NCBI GenBank assembly: GCA_937858165.1
Contig: CALLZA010000902.1
Span: 1 to 7,531 of the forward strand
Length of the DNA: 7,531 nt
Source of the DNA: an uncultured Ardenticatenia bacterium
Lineage (GTDB): Bacteria; Chloroflexota; Anaerolineae; Promineifilales; Promineifilaceae
Reading direction: 5' to 3'
Position 1 is the stretch's first letter. Each line of letters begins with the position of its first letter. The notes below the pieces were generated by a model, which worked only from the letters and a program-made list of their open reading frames with translations, searched no databases and had not been told where the DNA came from. The position numbers and the translations under genes are program-made. This document shows, in pieces, positions 7,201 to 7,531 of this stretch.

Positions 7201-7396
7201 CGGGAACCAGCCGTTGGCATCGGTCTGGCAGTAGAAGTACGCGCCGGGGTCGTCGCTGGTGAAGGCGAAGTCGGGCGTGGCGTCGTTGGACGGGTCGGCC
7301 GGTTTGGTGGTGATCGTCGTCTCCGGGCCGGTGGCGTCGATGGTCCAGGTGTAGCTGGCCGGCGTCGGGTCATAGCGCCCTTCGTCGTCCTTGGCC
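4288..7396 (-). CDS. Large Ig-like repeat protein, 5'-truncated (C-terminal 1036 residues)
   Basis: This is the 3' part of a long, probably secreted or surface-exposed protein. The genomic frame runs from the contig break at 7396 to TAA at 4288-4290. It opens inside a partial repeat, followed by nine complete Ig-like repeats of 82-89 aa (DNA 7326-5050). Each has the frame PxTTI...FxFSS...FxCxLD...C..P..Y.GL.DG.HTF.VRA.DAAGN...W.ID. A 253-aa C-terminal module with four FDG..GL-type units follows (5049-4291). Such Ig-like arrays are typical of bacterial extracellular and adhesin-like proteins. The regular Cys pairs suggest disulfides outside the cytoplasm. No sortase motif, PEP-CTERM or membrane anchor is visible at the C terminus (...VDGIDVVGDTP). 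The signal peptide and true start are missing. The in-frame ATG at 7411-7413 and its MCIRDR peptide are translated sequencing adapter, not a real start. The gene converges on the ABC genes and is probably unrelated to them. Its binding target or role is unknown. Confidence 0.92.
4291..5049 (-). repeat. C-terminal module with four FDG/GL repeat units
   Basis: The last 253 residues of the repeat protein are unlike the Ig-like array. Four units can be aligned by eye: DILKWDG..W.VWFDG..AGM..ADIIAFDV; .IVHTNGATW.LFFDGGDVGL....INGLEVLPG; a third with TAGTW.IRFEG.SEGL...NLGLSAS; and a shortened last one with LW...DHGL...VDGIDV. Unit spacing is roughly 60-70 residues. The pattern of a W-x-x-x-F-D-G strand, a GL turn and a hydrophobic strand suggests a beta-rich fold, possibly propeller-like. 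Similar 'FDGSDVGL' repeats occur in other bacterial secreted proteins as far as I recall; I cannot name a family. Two Cys are present in this module, about 32 residues apart. Confidence 0.6.
5050..7326 (-). repeat. Nine tandem Ig-like repeats (about 250 bp each)
   Basis: Nine complete units are encoded with lengths 86, 83, 89, 85, 84, 85, 83, 82 and 82 aa from the N-terminal side. All carry two Cys exactly ten residues apart (FECQLDSAPFAAC and variants) and the DG.HTF.V.A.DAAGN block resembling bacterial Ig-like domains. The first unit (7326-7069) is the most divergent (YFYCQTDANGWFPC, then FEGVHTFYVKAEDALGN). The later units become slightly shorter and more alike. The array clearly extended beyond the contig break, since the tail of another unit (TPASYTWTID) precedes the first complete one. 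Confidence 0.88.
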
Positions 7397-7466
7397 CTGT
7401 CTCTTATACACATCTGACGCTGCCGCCGAGCGATCTAGTGTAGTTCTCGGGGGTCGCCGTATCATT
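7397..7466. other. Nextera adapter, i5 index and P5 read-through (artefact)
   Basis: From 7397 the sequence is the reverse complement of the Illumina Nextera Read-1 transposon adapter. The mosaic end CTGTCTCTTATACACATCT is exact at 7397-7415, and 7416-7429 matches the rest with one mismatch at 7426. The 8-base index GCGATCTA at 7430-7437 is the reverse complement of i5 index N501/S501 (TAGATCGC). The reverse complement of the P5 oligo follows at 7438-7466 with mismatches at 7444 and 7451. This is library sequence joined to the contig, not a transposon in the organism. Confidence 0.98.
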
Positions 7467-7531
7467 AAAAAAAAAAAAAAATAACTCTACATAAGATACA
7501 TAACATGACAAACACAAACAGAAGCACACCA
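7467..7531. other. Poly-A run and noise beyond the adapter (artefact)
   Basis: Fifteen A residues (7467-7481) directly follow the end of P5, then about 50 A-rich bases without structure or similarity to the rest of the GC-rich window. This is what base callers emit after a read runs off the end of a library molecule. It should be trimmed together with the adapter. Confidence 0.9.

Noticed and set aside
5050..7326. Regular repeats considered as a CRISPR array
   Set aside because: The units are about 250 bp, diverged and protein coding in one frame; there are no short identical repeats with unique spacers.
7397..7415. Mosaic-end sequence read as a Tn5-type transposon end
   Set aside because: It is followed by the Read-1 adapter remainder, an i5 index and P5, so it is library adapter and not a mobile element in the genome.
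6382..7443. 353-codon plus-strand open frame ending in VSYTHLTLPPSDLV
   Set aside because: It is a shadow of the repeat gene, and its last residues are translated Nextera adapter.

Overview
The window is a GC-rich bacterial contig end, most likely metagenomic or draft-genome sequence. It holds two complete plus-strand genes, one truncated minus-strand gene, and about 135 bases of sequencing-adapter and base-calling artefact at its right edge. No 16S rRNA or other phylogenetic marker is present. High GC, long Ig-like repeat proteins, heptamer-repeat arrays in the intergenic gaps and paired ABC half-exporters together suggest a Chloroflexota (Anaerolineae-like) organism. That assignment is an inference from style, not a measurement.

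Layout. Positions 1-537 hold no convincing gene. This stretch contains a very GC-rich start, a perfect 21-bp inverted repeat (112-180), a degenerate 7-nt-period array (187-221), a candidate sigma70-type promoter (237-265) and a stem-loop-rich leader running to the first start codon. Positions 538-2352 and 2440-4236 encode two ABC half-transporters (604 and 598 aa) on the same strand. Each has six membrane helices followed by an ATPase domain. The 87-bp gap between them is largely filled by a heptamer-repeat hairpin. The first subunit has Asp in place of the catalytic Glu but a canonical LSGGQ signature. The second has the catalytic Glu but an LSVGQ signature. They therefore look like one heterodimeric exporter with one consensus and one degenerate ATP site. 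The substrate cannot be told from sequence.

A 51-bp convergent gap (4237-4287) is almost entirely a perfect 22-bp hairpin and may terminate transcription from both sides. From 7396 down to 4288 on the minus strand lies the 3' part of a large extracellular-type protein. It has nine complete Ig-like repeats of 82-89 aa, each with a Cys pair exactly ten residues apart, then a 253-aa C-terminal module with four 'FDG...GL' units. Its N terminus is missing.

From 7397 the sequence is not genomic. It is the reverse complement of the Nextera Read-1 transposon adapter, an i5 index matching N501/S501, the P5 flow-cell sequence, a poly-A run and noise. The apparent Met start of the repeat protein (MCIRDR) is translated adapter. 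I see no evidence for a wholly new biological system. The points most worth following are the paired-exporter asymmetry, the structured leader, the period-7 arrays in every gap and the poorly characterised C-terminal module.
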